In this document: one piece after another, positions 36,059-48,459 of the stretch
Numbering within the stretch: the first letter of the stretch is position 1
Layout of the letters: each line of letters begins with the position of its first letter
Origin: Trametes villosa
Lineage: Eukaryota; Basidiomycota; Agaricomycetes; Polyporales; Polyporaceae
Assembly: GCA_002964805.2 (NCBI GenBank)
Contig: PUDQ02000102.1
Span: 310,001-374,000 of the forward strand
DNA length: 64,000 nucleotides
Direction: 5' to 3'
Notes under the pieces: generated by a model
Databases searched by the model: none
Told to the model about the DNA's origin: nothing
The model's input: the letters and a program-made list of their open reading frames with translations, nothing else
Program-made: the position numbers and the translations under genes

Positions 36059-38020
36059 ATGGATGTCGATATCATTGAAGATGAATCCCAGCAAACGCAG
36101 ACATTCGTCTCCAAAGCGGCCGGAAAGCGGCCATTGAAGGTGGTGGTGGACGAGGCGCACCCGTTCGAGCTCGAGGCGTACATCAGCAGCTACTCAGGTT
36201 AGATTGAGGCTACACATCTCCTGGAGGAATGCGAGTCGACGTATATCACCCATGAACAGGACGAACATACATCGACCGGCTACTGCATATCATGACCGTG
36301 TGCCCAACACTTGCGCCACAGGCCTTGCAGCTCGGGATTGCAGAGGCTACCAAGAGTCGAGACCCTGCGCTATACAGGTCCGTCTTCATGGGATATGAAC
36401 GTGCACGTACGGAGTCGGGCGACGAGATCCCGGAGCTGTCCACGCTCGCAACGCTCGACCAGCGATGGGTGGAGGAGATCACCGCGAAGAACCAGGCGGA
36501 GCGGACAAAGCTGGAGGTTGAGCTGAAGACGTACACGAGCAACATGATCAAGGAGAGCATACGGGTATGTGTACTCCGCTCTCCGACTCTGTTCCTTTGC
36601 GTCCGGCACTAGGAAGCTGAACGCGCGGCAGATGGCGCATCGCGACCTGGGAGACTTCTACCGCGCTGCGGGCGAACAGAATGCCGCGCTTAAGAACTAC
36701 ACCAAGTCTCGCGAGTTCTGCACGACTAGCCAACATGTACTGGACATGTGCATGTCCGTCATAGAGGTGAGTACTCTCCAGATGTCCCTATGAACATCAA
36801 GTGACCGCAGCCGCATGTGCAGCTTCTCATGGAGCAGCGCAACTACTCGCACATTGCGACCTACGTGTTCAAGGCTGAGGCGGCGCTCGACTCTGCGACC
36901 GTTGCCCGGGCGAACACTGGTCCCGAAGCACCGGCGGGCTCCGCACAAGCAAACAAGGAGAAGCGGAACGCAGAGCGCGAGAAGGTGCAGACGAAGCTTG
37001 ACGTCGCTGCGGCGCTGTCGCATCTGGGCCAGAGCAACTACGAAAAGGCGGCGCAGACTTTCCTCAAGGCGGGCTCGGTGAAGGGCCTCGAAGAGTGGTC
37101 TGGCAAGGTACGGCAGCTCGGACGCGCGTTCAGTATTCCAGCGCTGATCTGATTTCTGCCAAGTAGCTCATTGCTCCTGGAGATATCGCCATATACGCTG
37201 TTCTGTGTGCACTGGCGACGTTCACGCGCCCGACGATCCGCGCGCAGATCCTCGACAATGACAACTTCGGCATGTACATCGAACAGGAGCCGTACGTCCG
37301 AGAACTTGTCGAGTCGTACATGAATAACCGCTTCAAGAGCGTCCTCGAGATCCTCGAGCGGTACTCCGTAAGTCTCAAACGCTTATAGGCGCGGCTGTGG
37401 TCGCAGACTTACTTACCGCATACCCGCGCCTTCGCAGACCCGCCACTACGTCGACATCCACCTATTCCCGCACGTCGTGAGCCTGACGAACCTGATCCGG
37501 AGCAAGGCACTCGTGCTCTACTTTCAGCCGTTCTCGTCGATCAAGCTCGAGCGTATGGGTCAGGCGTTCGGTTGGACGGTCGAGGAGATCGAGCAGCAGG
37601 TCGTCTCGCTCATCCAGGCGGGCGAGATCAAGGCGCGCGTCGACCGGCAGAACAAGGTTCGTTGTCGCGCCACAGTTGCTCTCTCATCTGTTCTCTTAAC
37701 GCCGATTGAACGTTATGCTGTGTAGATCCTCAAGGCGAAGGAGACTGACCAGCGTGCGGCGCTCTTTGCGAAGGCGATCAAGTCTGGACAGGATATGCAG
37801 GCGGTGAACCGCAAGCTCCTCCTCCGCATGCGGCTGTGCGTTCACCTAACTACGCCCGCATTCCACCGCGCATGACTGACGGACTGTGGGTTCATGTTTT
37901 TACAGACAGCAAGCCGACCTCGTCGTGAAGCCGCCAAAGGGGCAGCAGCAGGGGCAGCAGAGCCACGGCTTTGGCGGGGGCGGACATCCTGGGTCGGAGC
38001 TCTTGATCTCTGATTACTGA
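36059..38020 (+). CDS. CSN1: COP9 signalosome complex subunit 1 (PCI domain)
   Basis: Subunit 1 of the COP9 signalosome, which removes NEDD8 from cullin ubiquitin ligases and in fungi controls development. It begins [19 protein letters not shown]. The N-terminal helical repeat includes [20 protein letters not shown] and [18 protein letters not shown]. The Rpn7-like core includes [20 protein letters not shown] and [20 protein letters not shown]. The PCI winged helix reads [20 protein letters not shown] and [20 protein letters not shown], then [12 protein letters not shown]. The tail is Gln/Gly-rich ([14 protein letters not shown]) and ends ISDY. There are eight or so short introns. The CSN1/Rpn7 choice is decided by the LYFQPFSSI and WTVEEIE block. 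The complex partners are encoded elsewhere. Confidence 0.92.
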
Positions 38021-38522
38021 GCTCCGATGGGGCGCGGTGTGCTGGAGTAAGCAGATGGCGCCTGCAGAGGACGTGTCTAGAGTGATGCGGAGGGTAGGGG
38101 TGCGCGTGTAAGGTTTGTGTTCGACTATGTGTACTACTAGCGCTTTGAATCATGCACAGCTGTCTGGGGATACGAAGGGGTGTCGCGACGGATTGCGAGT
38201 GATGCCATACGTTAGGCACTAGTCGTGCTGCACGTGCATCCACAGTACACGCTTCCGACTGTCGAGATGTTCTTCAACGCAGACTGGATAACTTGCAGTG
38301 AGAACGTTACGAAGAAGAGAAGAATGGTCTGCAGGTTTCCGCGACTTCCTCTGAGAGGTTAGCTGCGGGTGGGAGAGGACCGTTCACAATTTATCATACT
38401 TGGATTCTGGGTAGTACATGAGAGGAACGATAGGCTGGGGTATCCGTTCGGTAGCATATAACTAGACAGAACAACGAAAGGGATTCCGAGGACTCTGGTT
38501 CTTCTGGCTAAACTTCAGGGCG
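38021..38522. other. Convergent intergenic, CSN1 and glutaminase A
   Basis: About 500 bases between two convergent stops. Presumably holds both 3'UTRs. Nothing else recognised. Confidence 0.6.
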
Positions 38523-41500
38523 TTATCCGGTGTAGTACGACGGCGGGGGCGTCATCCTCTCCTCCTGTCTCTCCTGCATCTCCAGCACCGTCCGTCGCAG
38601 GTTCTCCATTTCGGCCCGCAGCCCGAGCAAGTGCGCCGGAATGTGTTCTACCGGACCTGGTGTTGCGCTCCGCGAGCCCGAGTCCTCCTTCTGCACCTCC
38701 CTAGACGGCAGTGGGACTTGACCCGGCGGGGGCGCTTCCTGGCTCGGAGGTCCTTGGCTAGACGCTAACCCTTCCTGACTGGCTAGTCGTAGACTCGACG
38801 ATAGCCCTACTCGAGTTGACAAGGGTCCTACGGAATCGGACCGTGCGTCCGAGGGGACGAAAGCGGACTCTGCCCATGCGAGCTGTGCGAGAGCGGTTTC
38901 GTGCGTCCTCGCAGATTGGGGCTGCAGGGGCCTGGTGTTGCGCGCGCCTGGTGTGGGGGAGTTGAGGTCGAAGAGGTCGATAGTGTGCGCCTGGAGCGGC
39001 GGCAGGCCCCCAGGACTGTTGTCGCAGTACGAGGCGAGCGCCGAATTCTGCGAATGCGACAGGAAGGTATGTAGTGACGAAGGGAGGCGGCGATGGAGCT
39101 CTGGGGGAGGGATTTTGCTGCGGCGACGCTTGCGTACGTAGAGAAGCCCGCAGGCCGCTACGAGTGCGACGAGAGCCACCCCGCCGGCGATACCGCCAGC
39201 GATGGCACCCACTGCAGGGGCGCGCGAGTTAGGCGCGGTAGCACTGGTACTTGCACTTGGATTTGGAGGCTGAGACTGGCCCGGGGTAGTAAGGATCTCC
39301 TTCGAGGGCAAGCTGTGATATGCTCAGCACGCTACAGTAGTACTACTGAGGATATGAGGACTCACTTCAGCGCTAGGAGCGAAAATACCCCTCCCGCGGC
39401 AGGTCTACGGAGGATCGGTGTACGTCAGAACCCAACCAGATCCACATACACCTGCAGGCCGACAATGACTCACCCCGCAACGCCGTCCAGAAACTGGCCA
39501 GTCTGGACATCATAGTGATTTGGGAAGGGACCAGCTGTGACGTTCGATGACGCCCTGGCCCATGCGCCGTGAACGAGGCCATCTCGAACATCATCGTCTA
39601 GAACAACCGCGGCCGTGAAAAGCAGCCATGCTGCAGAGAGATGTCAAATCCTGTGTCCATCTTTCACTGAAGCGTGCCCATAACCTACCCATGCTTGTCT
39701 CTTGGGCAGTGTTGTCGAGTTTCAGTCCGAACGTAGGGCCTGGTTCTGAGTAAGTCAATTAGAAGCTTTGCGAAAGAGATGGACGTACCGAAGCCGAGAA
39801 GATTTTTGTAAAATGCAGTCTGATTTTCCAGAAGCTACAAATCACCGTGTCAAAATCAATGCGCTGCGAAGAAGCCAGAGAACGCACCGTCTGATTCATG
39901 ATGTTGGTACCCAGAAGAGAGTCTGCATACAGGTTGTACATCAACGCCCAGGATGCCTCGTCATTGTAGACCCCAAGCAGATGCTGAGCGTCGGACGACA
40001 GCGCAAGCGACTGCCACTGGTCGTAGAGCATGGCGGCTTGACTCTGCGGGCCGTCCCAACGTGAGCTGAATACACTCAGAGCCGGCGGGTTTGACATACG
40101 TCGTATCTATGAGCATCGGAGTCTTCGCCCAGTGTGTTGCTGATCTGCGCCATCGCCTTCACGGCAATGATACCTTTGATTGCGAGGTTCGTCTGGTTGG
40201 CAATGCCCTCATTGTCCGCAGAAGACCTACAACGTGTGAGATTGGTCAGTGAACTTAAACATCTTCTCGGGGTAACCACGCAGTAGGCACTGGCAGACGT
40301 ACTGATGAACGGGGGTCAGCGCGCTCCCAACAAGATAATCCGCCCAACGCTTTGCGAGGTTATACTGTAATCGATGAGCTACAATGATTGAAGGACCTTG
40401 AACCAATACTGACGTGTTTTCGTAGTAACAACCCGTCCCCGGAAAATCGTGCGTGCGCGTGCATGAGAATGAGCATGTTACCGGATTCTGTGATGTACTT
40501 GTCAGTCTTTACATACGATGGTTCGAAAGAGCTCACTCACGTTCAACCCCTTGCCCATGTGGCCCATGTGGGCCCGTTGCGTTAGGATAGGCGACACCTG
40601 CAATCGCAGCCTGGGTAAGCACCTGCACTGTGGAAGTTCAACTTGACCTCCATGATACTCACCAATATCCTGCACGGCATATGGCAGATTCGCAGTCGCG
40701 TTGTCCTGAGCGTCTAGGAGAGGCGCAAGTAATGGGCCAACCAGAGAAGGGTTGAAGTATAGTAGGGCGGGCAATGCGGCGTAGATGTTTTCTACTGGGT
40801 TGACGCGGCTACGGCACGATTGAAGTTGAGGTTTGTGCAGACATGTGCAATACGAGATGCACGTACCCGGTTATTTCGCCTGACTCCCCAATGTTCTTCA
40901 TGAATATCCGCACATCCGAGGCGTTGGGTTGCCCATCGGAGCCTGTCGAGACTGTGATATCCAGAGTGCTTAGCGTTTGCCGTGCGGTGAGGGAGACGAG
41001 GTCGACATATTGTGAGGAGACCGCGGATGCGTTCGAGGAGACCGCCTGGTCGAAGGCAATGGATCGTTGAAGCGCGACGTTGTATCCGGATAGGAAATCA
41101 TCGATCTGCGACTCGGTCAACATCACGTCAATTCGCTCGGAGGGTTGGATGCCTACCGCAGCTCCGATATTAGTGCCGTACTTGGTGGTGAAGTAGGGAC
41201 GTAGCCGCTGCATCGTGGCGTCTGGTGCCGTATACATGATCGAGGGGTCTCGTACGTATCCGATAGCCCAAGTCACGGGCTCAGCTGTGCTTTCAATGGT
41301 GCCAAGGTCCAATGCGAAGGCGAATGAAAGCAGGACTCTATGACAGTGTGTTCAATCAACGCATACGTGAAGGAAGACACTAGATGGGCTCACGGGTCGA
41401 TGGTCCCGAACGCCATACTGGCATTATTCCAAAGGTTGCCCTGACTGTGCCAGGTAGCCCAAGTGTCTGCAGACGAGCTGATCTGCCAAGTAGTGCCCGG

Positions 41501-42384
41501 CATCTGCGGCACGAGGACGTTAAACGAGATACTTGACCTGCTGTAAGTTGTGGGGCACCTACATCAGCCATCGCATAGTAAGCGACGCCATCCTGTGCTT
41601 GCTGCCCGAGTGACTCAACACCTTCCCGGGGGGACAGGAGCCGTATCTCGTGGAATATACCGCCGCTTGATGTATTGTGACTCCACTTTACAGGGCTACC
41701 TGCGTTACCAGAAAGCCAGCCTAGTAGTACAAAAAAATCTTCGTCAGCTAGGGTTCCTGCGAGGTTTTTCGGTGCACACACTCCCGTCAATGTCACTGTA
41801 TACCTGTATACGATGGTCTTGACCGTCCAAGGAACTCGCCTCGAGGGAGAAGTAGGAGAACGGAAGAGACTGTAGGACCCAGTCGGATGGCTGGGTCTGG
41901 TAAGCTGGCAGAATATCGCCATCATAACATGAAATCCTCTTACCTCGATCGGAGAAAGAAAAGTGATGGTTACGCTCATGGGTCCCGCTTGAAGTATGAA
42001 GATAGACCGCGCGGGAGTGATTTGGACATTTGTCACATTCGCTTTCACGCCGGTGTTTGGACCAGAGGCGAGGTTCATCAAATCATATGACGTGCCGTCT
42101 ACCCGAATCCTGGCAGACCAACCCAAGTACTGCGCACGCACACGGTGTGAGGCTGGAGCATGCAGGATGTATGGGTGGCGTACCAATTGAAGCCCGCAAA
42201 ACGCAGGCCAACTCCGCGATATCGGTTGTGAGTTATTAGCGCTATTCAGCCACGCATTCAGGTAGGGCGACCGAGTAGCCAAAGGGATGCTCGCAGGAAA
42301 GAGACTTTGCGCAGGGAACTGCGATCGGACCACGCCTGCCACGAGGGAGGCCCAGAATGAGAACCATAGCAAGACGGGCGACAT
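38523..42384 (-). CDS. GtaA-like glutaminase A, membrane-anchored with PPxY tail
   Basis: GtaA-type glutaminases (DUF5127-DUF4965-DUF1793) convert glutamine to glutamate outside the cell. A signal peptide (MSPVLLWFSFWASLVAGVV) leads. Conserved blocks follow: LFPASIPLATRSPYLNAWL, LGWSARIRVDGTSYDLM, AGPMSVTITFLSPIEPSD, LPFSYFSLEASSLDG, AIGYVRDPSIMYTAPDA, STGSDGQPNASDVRIFMKN, NQTNLAIKGIIAVKAMAQI and LYDQWQSLALSSDA. After the catalytic part a Gly/Ala-rich transmembrane helix starts at PAVGAIAGGIAGGV, followed by VRKRRRSK, a long Ser/Pro cytosolic tail, a helix GLRAEMENLRRTVLEMQERQ and the last residues PPPSYYTG. At least ten introns. The start Met aligns with paralogue B; an in-frame Met seven codons upstream is possible. 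Enzyme class is inferred from family similarity, and surface anchoring from the helix. Confidence 0.85.
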
Positions 42385-43934
42385 GACTGGCAGGAGAGCG
42401 GCCAACCTAGGGAGAAAACCAGAGCTAGTAGGAAGACGATGCGACGTGGGCTCGGTGAGCTTCGCTTAGCTGGATCCTTATAGTTCCATTCGGAGGGAGA
42501 TCGACGATTGTTGTCGGGGAAGGCCAATCCAGCATCCAAGTGTCGCCGTCTATGGCGTGCGGTGCTTGGACATATAATTGGAAGTACTCGGCAGAGCTTA
42601 CCATCTGTTTACCGCCAGATGAGCCCCTGATAGTACTCCCTCGTATGTCATGTCAATCTCGAAATTTGCGCTCATTTCAGCGAACAGGAGATTGGAAGAC
42701 TCATTTGACTGCTCTGTTCGATCTTGTGGTGACCACGCGGCCCCAAAAGCTACATCATATGTTGACTCACCGTATTTACTGTCAAAATATCGTGGCTTAC
42801 CATGAACCATCTCCGGCCAAGTTCGCGTCTGCATCCGAGTCGAGGCTGCCCGCGGGGATGAAAGAGTAGGATACATTTAATGGCGATCGCCGATCAGTTG
42901 GGCCACCGGGAGGCCGCGTTCGCTGGCGGCTGGACAGAGCCTCTGCACTGGTACCGTGATGTGAGGCGGGAGCGTTGCGAGGAATGTGGCGGGCGCAGGC
43001 CTTCGTAAAGATGCCGTCTCGCCGCCGTCCGGATGATGTGTTCTCATCTATCTGACGAGTATGAGGAACGTCGTACATACCTCTCAGCATCCGAGAGATG
43101 CGACGTACCGTGAGGAAGGTGATGTATGGGCTGGCATATGATGATGCTGCGCAACAACGTAGTCTGCTTGCGTTTGCGGTATGCTTGGTGGACTCGAGTC
43201 CCCTTTCTGGATTTGTCAGCCAAAATTTTGTCTCCGACGACGCGTCGAGATCTATACACCAAGACTGTCTTGACATCGTGGTAGACAACGCGTTCGAGGA
43301 TCTCGGAACCATTTGTGTTGCTGCGAGGTGTTACGGCGCGCAGGCGCCTAACACGACTCTCATGGTCCCGGTATCTCGATCGCGTCTCGTTATGGCCATT
43401 GCCTCTGCCTCGTGCTACGATACTTAGGAGCTCACTCCACACGGACACGCCTGGACTTGCTTACGATACGATCACGCGTCCGAAGCTCGAGTACATAGTC
43501 CTGAGGTCTGCTCCTGTGTATCCCCGCTGAATCAACGCCGGTCCTGGCGCCCTTGCTTCTCTCTCTCACGCTCTCTGCTTCCTCCACGCTCGTCTCGCCT
43601 CGCGCTCGCTCCTCGACTTCGACCCGCGCCATCACACGAGGCGAGATCGTGGTGTGACGACGCAAGTCACAGTGCGGGACGAAGCGCCGGACGCTCTGCA
43701 GGCTTGCATGTCCGTCGCTTGCGACACGGTGTTGACCTCCGTTTTCTCATCGACATCAAACGCCGCGTGCGCTTTCGATGGGCCGGTGGATGCTCTTCAT
43801 AAATATCTGAGTAGTTGATCCCTCTGCAGTTTGTCATACGCAATTGCGCCATCATCCATGGCTACGGTTCCTACGGTGCCTACCAACCTCTAAGAAGGTC
43901 GAAGGCGTGCTACCGACATACTAGCAACACAGCA
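42385..43934. other. Between tandem glutaminases; no gene recognised
   Basis: 1.55 kb holding the promoter of copy A and the 3' flank of copy B. Around 42999-43034 it has a stretch resembling one upstream of copy B at 48076-48110, hinting that the duplication included promoter sequence. Open frames here (for example 42598-42876 minus) lack family blocks. Confidence 0.5.
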
Positions 43935-46900
43935 CTAGTCAGTATATTCTGGCGGGGGCGCCATACTCTCCTCCCGTATTTCCTGCATGACCCGTCGCAG
44001 GTTCTCCACTTCAAGGCGCAACCCCAGCATGCCCGTTGGAGGCTCGGAGCGCTCCCTGGAGGGCGAACTCGCACTCCGCGAGCCCGATTCCGTTCTCAGC
44101 AGATCAACGGAGTCCAACTGTGCGTTCGCGGGGCTGGAAAGCGACCCCACCCACGAGAGCTGCGGGCGGTGGCCCGAGACTTCGCGCATCTTCGCGCCTT
44201 CGGTGTATAGGGGTTGGTTATTGCGCGTGGGTAAGGTCACTGAGGGTTTCAATCGTTAGCGCAAGGGTGCCCATGGAGATCGTGCAGTCTGGCCACCTAC
44301 CCTCGAGACCGGCGCCGGAGATTGGGGTGTGCGGAGCCTGCGACTGCGGGAGGAAGGTATACGGCGACGGTACCGAAGGATCAAGCTTCGGGGGCGAGCC
44401 ACGATGGTCCCTACGCTTCACGCAGTACACGCCGGCCGCGACGAGTGCGGTGAAAACTACCCCGCCTACGACGCCGCCCGCAATGGCACCCACGGGTGTG
44501 CGTGAGTGGTGCACGCCGTCGCTTACATCGGTACCGGGGTTTTGAGAGTGAGGCTGACCCGGGGTCGCGAGGATGTCTTTCGGAGATAAACTGTAGAGTG
44601 TGCGAGTCAACGTCGTGGTACAGCCTCTCCTGTACACCTTGGAGTCGCAGGATGTTTCGGTACTCACTTCAACGCTAGGAGCGAAAATACTCCTCCGACG
44701 GCAGGCCTGCAATATATCGACATACGTCAGAAACTGACTGAATAACTACGTGTGACGGCGCGCGACCTACCCTGCAGAGCCGCCTAACACTGCGCCAGTC
44801 TGGACGTCATAGTGATCCGGGAAGGCGCCCATTGTAAGGTTTGACGACGCTCTGGCCCATGCGCCGTCAATGAGGCCGTCTCGGACTTGGTTATCTAGAA
44901 CAGTTGCCGCAGTGAAGAGCAGCCATGCTGTAGCGCAGACGTCAATCCATGGATGCACCATCTATCGAGGAGTGCGGATCATGGCTTACCCATGCTTGTC
45001 TCTCGAGCAGTGTTATCGAGCTTCAGTCCGAACGGAGGGCCTGTTTCGATGTAAGTCGTCTGATCGTTTAGTTCGCGCAATTAGCCTACTGGTGCTCAGA
45101 AGCAGCTGATAGAATGTAGTTTGGTTCTGTAGAAGCTACGTTTTGCGTGGTGTCAGCCTCTACACGATGGAAGGAAGTAGAGAACGCACTGTCTGGTCCA
45201 CCACGTTGGTGCCCAACAAACGGTCCGCATACAGGTTATACATCAGAGCCCAAGACGCTGGGTCGTTGTACACTCCGAGCATGTGTTGCTTGCCTAGCGC
45301 AAGCGACTGCCACTGTTCGAATAGCGACGCAGCTTGACTCTACGTGGCTTCCCGTGAGTTGTATATACGTAGAACCGGTGAGTCTTACCCACATCGTACT
45401 GATGAAAATCGGAATCTTCGCCGAGCGCTTGGCTGATCTGTGCCATTGCCTTCACGGCGATGATACCTTTAATTGCAAGATTCGTCATGTTTGCAGAACC
45501 ATTGTTGTCTGCAGACAACCTAAAAGGTATACTCATTAGATTATACGAGGCGCGCTTTCCCGTGCTATGCAATGGAAACACGCACTGCTGCGTGGGCGCC
45601 AGCGTGTTGCCCACCAGGTAATCCGCCCAACGCTTTGCGAGGCTATACTAAGGTCAAAATTTGAGATGCGCCGTCTCGCGGACAGAAAGCACATCCTCAC
45701 GTGTTTCCGCAATAGCGAACCATCTCCGGAGAACCTTGCGTGCGCGTACATTATGATGAGCATATTTCCGGACTCTGTATTCGACCATGAGTTACGTCTC
45801 TCGCTTGCGGACGAGAAGAGTTCACTCACGCTCAACACCTTGTTCGTGCGGCCAGTGTGCACCTGTTGCACGCGGATAGGCTAGACCTGCAATCCCAGTG
45901 AGTAGCCAGAAGAGGAGGCTGAACTTGCAGGATCTTACCGAGATCCTGCACGGCGTAAGGCGGGGCTGAAGTCTGACTGTCCTGGGCATCCAGGAGAGGT
46001 GCCAGTAATGGCCCAACCAGAGAAGCGTTGAAATAGAGCAGGGCGGGAAGCGCAGCGTAAATCCCCTCTACCGGGTTGACGCGCCTACACGTTCAGATGT
46101 CAGCCGTTGCCGTTGCCGGGACGGGATTTGATGCAAGACTCACGCACCCAGTCGTTGAGTTTGCCTCTCCTATGTTCTTCATGAATATCCGCACATCCGA
46201 AGCGTTCGGCTTCCCGTCGGAGCCAGTTGAGACTGTGATATCCAGGGTGCCGAGGGTCTGTCGTGCGGCAAGGGAGACGAGGTCGACATATTGCGGAGAG
46301 ATCGCAGACGCGGCAGTGGTGACTGCCTGGTCGAACGCAATCGCTCTTTGGAGCGCATTGTCATAGCCCAACAGAATGTCGTCGATCTGGGCGTCCGTCA
46401 ATGACATGACTGCGCTGAGAGGTAGTAAAACTTACCGCAGATCCGATGTCAGTCCCGTACTTAGTGGTGAAGTAGGGACGCAGCCGCTGCACCGTGGAGT
46501 CGGGTGCAGTGTATATGATGGAAGGATCTCGTACGTATCCGACAGCCCATGTCACCGGCTTTGGCGTGCTCTGGATTGTGCCAAGGTCCGATGTGAGGGC
46601 AAACACGGTCCAGTCTCTGTAGCACCATCTTCGATCAGCGCGGGTACGAAGCGGCCAGTTGTATTGCTCACGGCTGCATAGGCCCGAATGCCGTACTGCC
46701 GTTGCTCCATAGGCTTCCGTGACGGTCGAATTCGGGTCGAACGCTCGTCCACCGGCCGGTTTGCCAAGTCATGCCTGGTGTCTGCAGCACAATAACTGTG
46801 ATGAGGGATTGCCCGCTGGTACGAACACTGGGATGCTTACATTCGCTATGGCATAGTAGGATATACCATCCTGCGCCTGTTGATTGACTTCCTCGACTCC

Positions 46901-47664
46901 CTCTTCAACAGTCTGGAGTTGTATCTCGTGGAACGAGCTACTGCTGGTCGAATTATGGGTCCACATTACGGAGCTGTCCCGGTTCCCAGAGAGCCACTCT
47001 ACAAGCATGATCTATGTTAGTTGGCATTCCTGACAGACCTCCTTCAACGGCGTCCATACCCGCCGTGATGTCACTGTAGACTTGTACATGATGGTCTGCA
47101 CCGTCCAAGGAACTCGCCTCTAGGGAAAGATAGGAGAAGGGAAGAGACTGCAGCACCCAATCTGAGGGCTGAGGTCGATGAGCTGCAAGAGTGTCATTGA
47201 ATCGGCGATTGTGCTCACTTCGATTGGCGACAAGAAAGTGATGGTCACGTTCATAGGTCCCGCCTGCATTGTGAAAATGGAACGCGTTGGGGTGATCTGA
47301 ACGTTTGTGACGTTCACGTGGTCGTCAACCATGCCACCAGGGCGGATATAGTTGATGGGTCCCATCCACTTGTGCACCGCGTCGTCTACCTTGATACTCC
47401 CCGTCCAGCTCACACGCGCCTATACGTGAAACAGCTTGAGCTCCGGTCACAGAATGTGTACAGGACCCGCACCTGTTGATCCCAGAATACAGGCATATTG
47501 GACAGCGGCGAAGGGCTGTTTATGTTGCTGTACCACGTACTCATATAGGGCGACCGGTTTGCCAAAGGGATGCTCGCAGGGAAGAAAGTCTGCGCGGGGC
47601 GTTGTGATAGGACCGAGGCAGCCATCGAGGCCCAAAGCATGAACCACAGGAGTGTGGAGGACAT
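43935..47664 (-). CDS. GtaA-like glutaminase B, tandem paralogue with PPxY tail
   Basis: Same layout as copy A. The signal peptide is MSSTLLWFMLWASMAASVLS, then FFPASIPLANRSPYMSTW, QAGPMNVTITFLSPIE, LPFSYLSLEASSLDGADHHV, AVGYVRDPSIIYTAPDS, STGSDGKPNASDVRIFMKN, MTNLAIKGIIAVKAMAQI and LLGVYNDPASWALMYN-like text. The C-terminus has the helix starting at PVGAIAGGVVGGVVFTA, then VKRRDHRGS, a cytosolic Pro/Ser tail, LRLEVENLRRVMQEIREES and final PPPEYTD. The cytosolic tail is shorter than in copy A. Intron positions match copy A wherever both could be traced. High identity in catalytic blocks with diverged linkers suggests an old tandem duplication. The copies lie head to tail on the minus strand. 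Enzyme activity is inferred from the family. Confidence 0.85.
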
Positions 47665-48459
47665 TGTTGGTAGTCGGCCTACAGGCCTGCAAGGCAGAGG
47701 GTGGTGAGGTGTCCCAGGTGAGCTCCGACAGAGCCTTTTCACCTTACCGCCCCGCTTGATAGTTCGCGGGCGGTGGCACCCATTGGTCGCCATGCTTTCG
47801 GCAGGGGTATCGGCCTTCAGATGGTCCCCGTTCGATGGCGTAAACCTCGCATTTCGGGCAGAGCGTCTGCTAGTTAAGCTCGCAGAAACGATCAAGCCCC
47901 TCCTCAAGCTGTCAATCAGTGCTTGTGGCAGAGATGGATATCGGTAGCGTATACGGCCTCACCGCTTTGCATTGACATGGGTGACAGCGATGACTTGGCA
48001 GCGGCTGCGTGCGCGGTGAGGAATATGATGGACCGGGGATGCGAGGCGCGAGTGACGCCACGAACAGCGGGTGGACCTTCGTAGAGGTGACATGCCGCCG
48101 CTGTCCGTATACATGGCATGTTCACATGTATTATCTACCCAGGGGATGTTAGGAGAGCCGTCCACGCGTCTCAGCACCGGACCCGAGACGCGACGCACCG
48201 CGAGGATAGCGAAGTACAGTACGCACTGCCGAAACTTGGAATCGCAGCAGAGCCCGAACCTAGGCCAAGGAGGGCTTCAGGGGCCTTGGAGGGTGCATGG
48301 AGATCAGCAAGCTCTTCAAGCGGAAGCAGAGTCCTGTCCCGTGCGTTCACGGGATAGTGATATACGGTTTGGCGTTCACTGACAGTCCTCGAAGGATGGC
48401 AACGCCCCACATGGGGGGACATCATTGAACTTAAAAGAGCAGGTGCAAATTCGGGGCTC
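47665..48459. other. Intergenic, glutaminase B and cyclophilin
   Basis: About 800 bases holding the promoter of glutaminase B and the 3' flank of the cyclophilin. It contains the CCTTCGTA-flanking stretch (48076-48110) similar to one upstream of copy A. No gene recognised. Confidence 0.55.

Noticed and set aside
42598..42876. Possible remnant of a third glutaminase copy
   Set aside because: The frame reads nothing like any conserved GtaA block and lies in the promoter of copy A.
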